Shown here: piece after piece, positions 30,477-31,548 of the stretch
Position numbering within the stretch: the first letter of the stretch is position 1
How the letters are laid out: each line of letters begins with the position of its first letter
IMG/VR virus record: IMGVR_UViG_3300010883_000240
Coordinates: 1-31,548 of that record
Reading direction: 5' to 3' (one strand)
DNA length: 31,548 nucleotides
Source: a virus
Program-made: the position numbers and the translations under genes
Notes under the pieces: model-generated
Database searches by the model: none
Told to the model about the DNA's origin: nothing
The model's input: the letters and a program-made list of their open reading frames with translations, nothing else

Positions 30477-31548
30477 TTTGGGTCGTATTCAACTGCCCAT
30501 GGCGAGAATTCACTTGATGATGGTAATTCATCTAAACCATCATCAATAATACCAAATGGAACAATATCGTCATCTATATCTTGCATTTTTTGCTCAAATA
30601 ACATTTGTTTAAGATTAATATCAGTCATGTCACCAAAGAACTGTGTTGATACAAAATACCCAAACATAACTAAATTCATCATTAAATCATCATGGTTTCC
30701 AGAAGCAGCTTCATACGATTGGCCCCTTGCTTCAAATGTAGATATTTCTAATATAGTTTTTTCGTCATGGATTATAAGCTTATTGTGTTCTAATATATCT
30801 TTGATCGAAGAGCATCCCAATCGCTTGCTTTTCCTAGTAATTTCAATACCAAGGCCTGATGCTTTTATCGCAGATGATACATGCATGTTCTCGTATTCGA
30901 ATTCATAATATAATCCATTACATACTACAGTCCCTTGGTCATTAGATTCAACTACTACATAAGCCTCATTGTAGACTTTTGCGTACTTATATATAATGTT
31001 AGGGAAGAGCAAGGGCGAGATAGTGTTATTGCGATACACGGCGACCTGTTCAAAGGGTCGAACCGAAATGTCGATCAATGTAAAAGTAGAATAGTCCTGA
31101 CCTCTTCCTTTACTTACATCAACTGTCATGATATATTCGTGGTTTTTAGTCGTCTCTTTATAGACGAGAAGGTCCCCCGCTTCAAGGGTACGAATAGGAT
31201 CATGGGCACGGAGACCCATCAGGGTCTCCGCGTTGATGAGTGTATCACCAGTTCCAAAAAAGGTATTACCAAATTCTTGGTCAAACTGCAGCTGAGACGT
31301 ATTTGCAATAGTCTGTGTCTTCCAATCGTGGTCGCGACCCGGAACGTCCCACCAATCTACTCTGAATGATTGAAACTCATTTATACCTTGCAGCGCACCT
31401 TCCCAAATTTTATGAAAGATATTACCAATACCATTTGCGGTTGAGGTAATAATAATTTTTGTTTCTTTACCTGACGATACTACTGGATAGGTTGAAGTAT
31501 AAAATTCCGCAGCTCTTTCAACAAATGCAAACTCATCAAGATACAATA
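30470..31548 (-). CDS. gp17: Terminase large subunit (gp17), C-terminal part
   Basis: Packaging motor ATPase-nuclease; 359 codons are visible and the N-terminal ATPase part lies beyond the right edge. The visible part opens within Walker B (YLDEFAFV), followed by the coupling motif ITSTANG. The RuvC-like nuclease shows VDVSKGRGQDYSTF, VVVESNDQG and the C-terminal SGNHDDLMMNLVMFGYF with its catalytic Asp. The apparent TTG start at 31546 is only the window edge. The C-terminus DLNLKQML...PWAVEYDPNL resembles T4-like gp17 tails. Confidence 0.96.
   Translation of the reverse strand, partial: LYLDEFAFVERAAEFYTSTYPVVSSGKETKIIITSTANGIGNIFHKIWEGALQGINEFQSFRVDWWDVPGRDHDWKTQTIANTSQLQFDQEFGNTFFGTGDTLINAETLMGLRAHDPIRTLEAGDLLVYKETTKNHEYIMTVDVSKGRGQDYSTFTLIDISVRPFEQVAVYRNNTISPLLFPNIIYKYAKVYNEAYVVVESNDQGTVVCNGLYYEFEYENMHVSSAIKASGLGIEITRKSKRLGCSSIKDILEHNKLIIHDEKTILEISTFEARGQSYEAASGNHDDLMMNLVMFGYFVSTQFFGDMTDINLKQMLFEQKMQDIDDDIVPFGIIDDGLDELPSSSEFSPWAVEYDPNL

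Noticed and set aside
1-31548. CRISPR arrays, tRNA or rRNA genes, insertion sequences, attachment sites
   Set aside because: Looked for repeat-spacer patterns, cloverleaf-like segments and transposase motifs; none were seen. All gaps are under about 150 bases.

Overview
The window is a dense segment of a T4-like contractile-tailed phage genome. Every supported gene is read from the minus strand, so transcription runs from the high-coordinate end to the low-coordinate end. The order terminase - sheath - tube - portal - prohead core - protease - scaffold - capsid - uvsY - uvsW - gp55 - gp47 - gp46 - gp45 - gp44 - gp62 - regA - gp43 resembles marine cyanophage-type and pelagiphage-type T4-like genomes more than coliphage T4 (established knowledge of those groups). 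The AT-rich sequence, PhoH, small Hsp20 and peroxiredoxin point to a marine host. No photosynthesis gene is visible, and a T4-type dCMP hydroxymethylase argues against a typical cyanophage. The host cannot be named from this window.

Layout in transcription order: (1) 31548-21992, virion genes: terminase large subunit gp17 (cut by the window edge), sheath gp18, tube gp19, portal gp20, gp67-like and gp68-like core proteins, protease gp21, scaffold gp22, capsid gp23 and a second tail-tube-like protein. (2) 21972-13009, replication, recombination and transcription: UvsY, UvsW, a conserved acidic protein, late sigma factor gp55, a 58-residue AbrB-like protein, gp47/gp46 nuclease, sliding clamp gp45, clamp loader gp44 (with an in-frame stop), a cytidylyltransferase-like protein, gp62 and RegA. 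(3) 12569-9661, accessory genes: PhoH, Hsp20, a small protein, an M15 peptidase, a 48-residue basic protein, peroxiredoxin and a 43-residue Cys-rich protein. (4) 9558-4835: DNA polymerase gp43, a MazG-like pyrophosphatase, a primase-like protein, an unknown and a dATP/dGTP diphosphohydrolase-like protein. (5) 4820-1, base-modification and unknown genes: dCMP hydroxymethylase, serine hydroxymethyltransferase, dCMP deaminase, a small coiled-coil protein, an SGNH-like protein, a fold-type II PLP enzyme, and a partial gene that may belong to the amino-acid:DNA transferase group.

Regulation is legible. Six minus-strand promoters share GTGTAC (or a one-base variant), an exact 18-base spacer and TATAAT; this is a variant of the T4 early promoter. 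A seventh, near-perfect copy lies on the plus strand where there is no plus-strand gene. TATAAATA late-promoter elements lie ahead of sheath, a core protein and the second tube-like gene. Several hairpin terminators punctuate the operons. Many genes overlap by ATGA or TAATG, and four use TTG starts.

The most interesting points are the in-frame TAA that splits clamp loader gp44, the plus-strand early promoter, the cytidylyltransferase gene lodged between the two clamp-loader genes, and the possible 5-hydroxymethylcytosine hypermodification cassette at the left end. Four small genes or gene pieces (48, 43 and 58 residues, plus the gp44 C-terminal segment) were found by reading the DNA directly.
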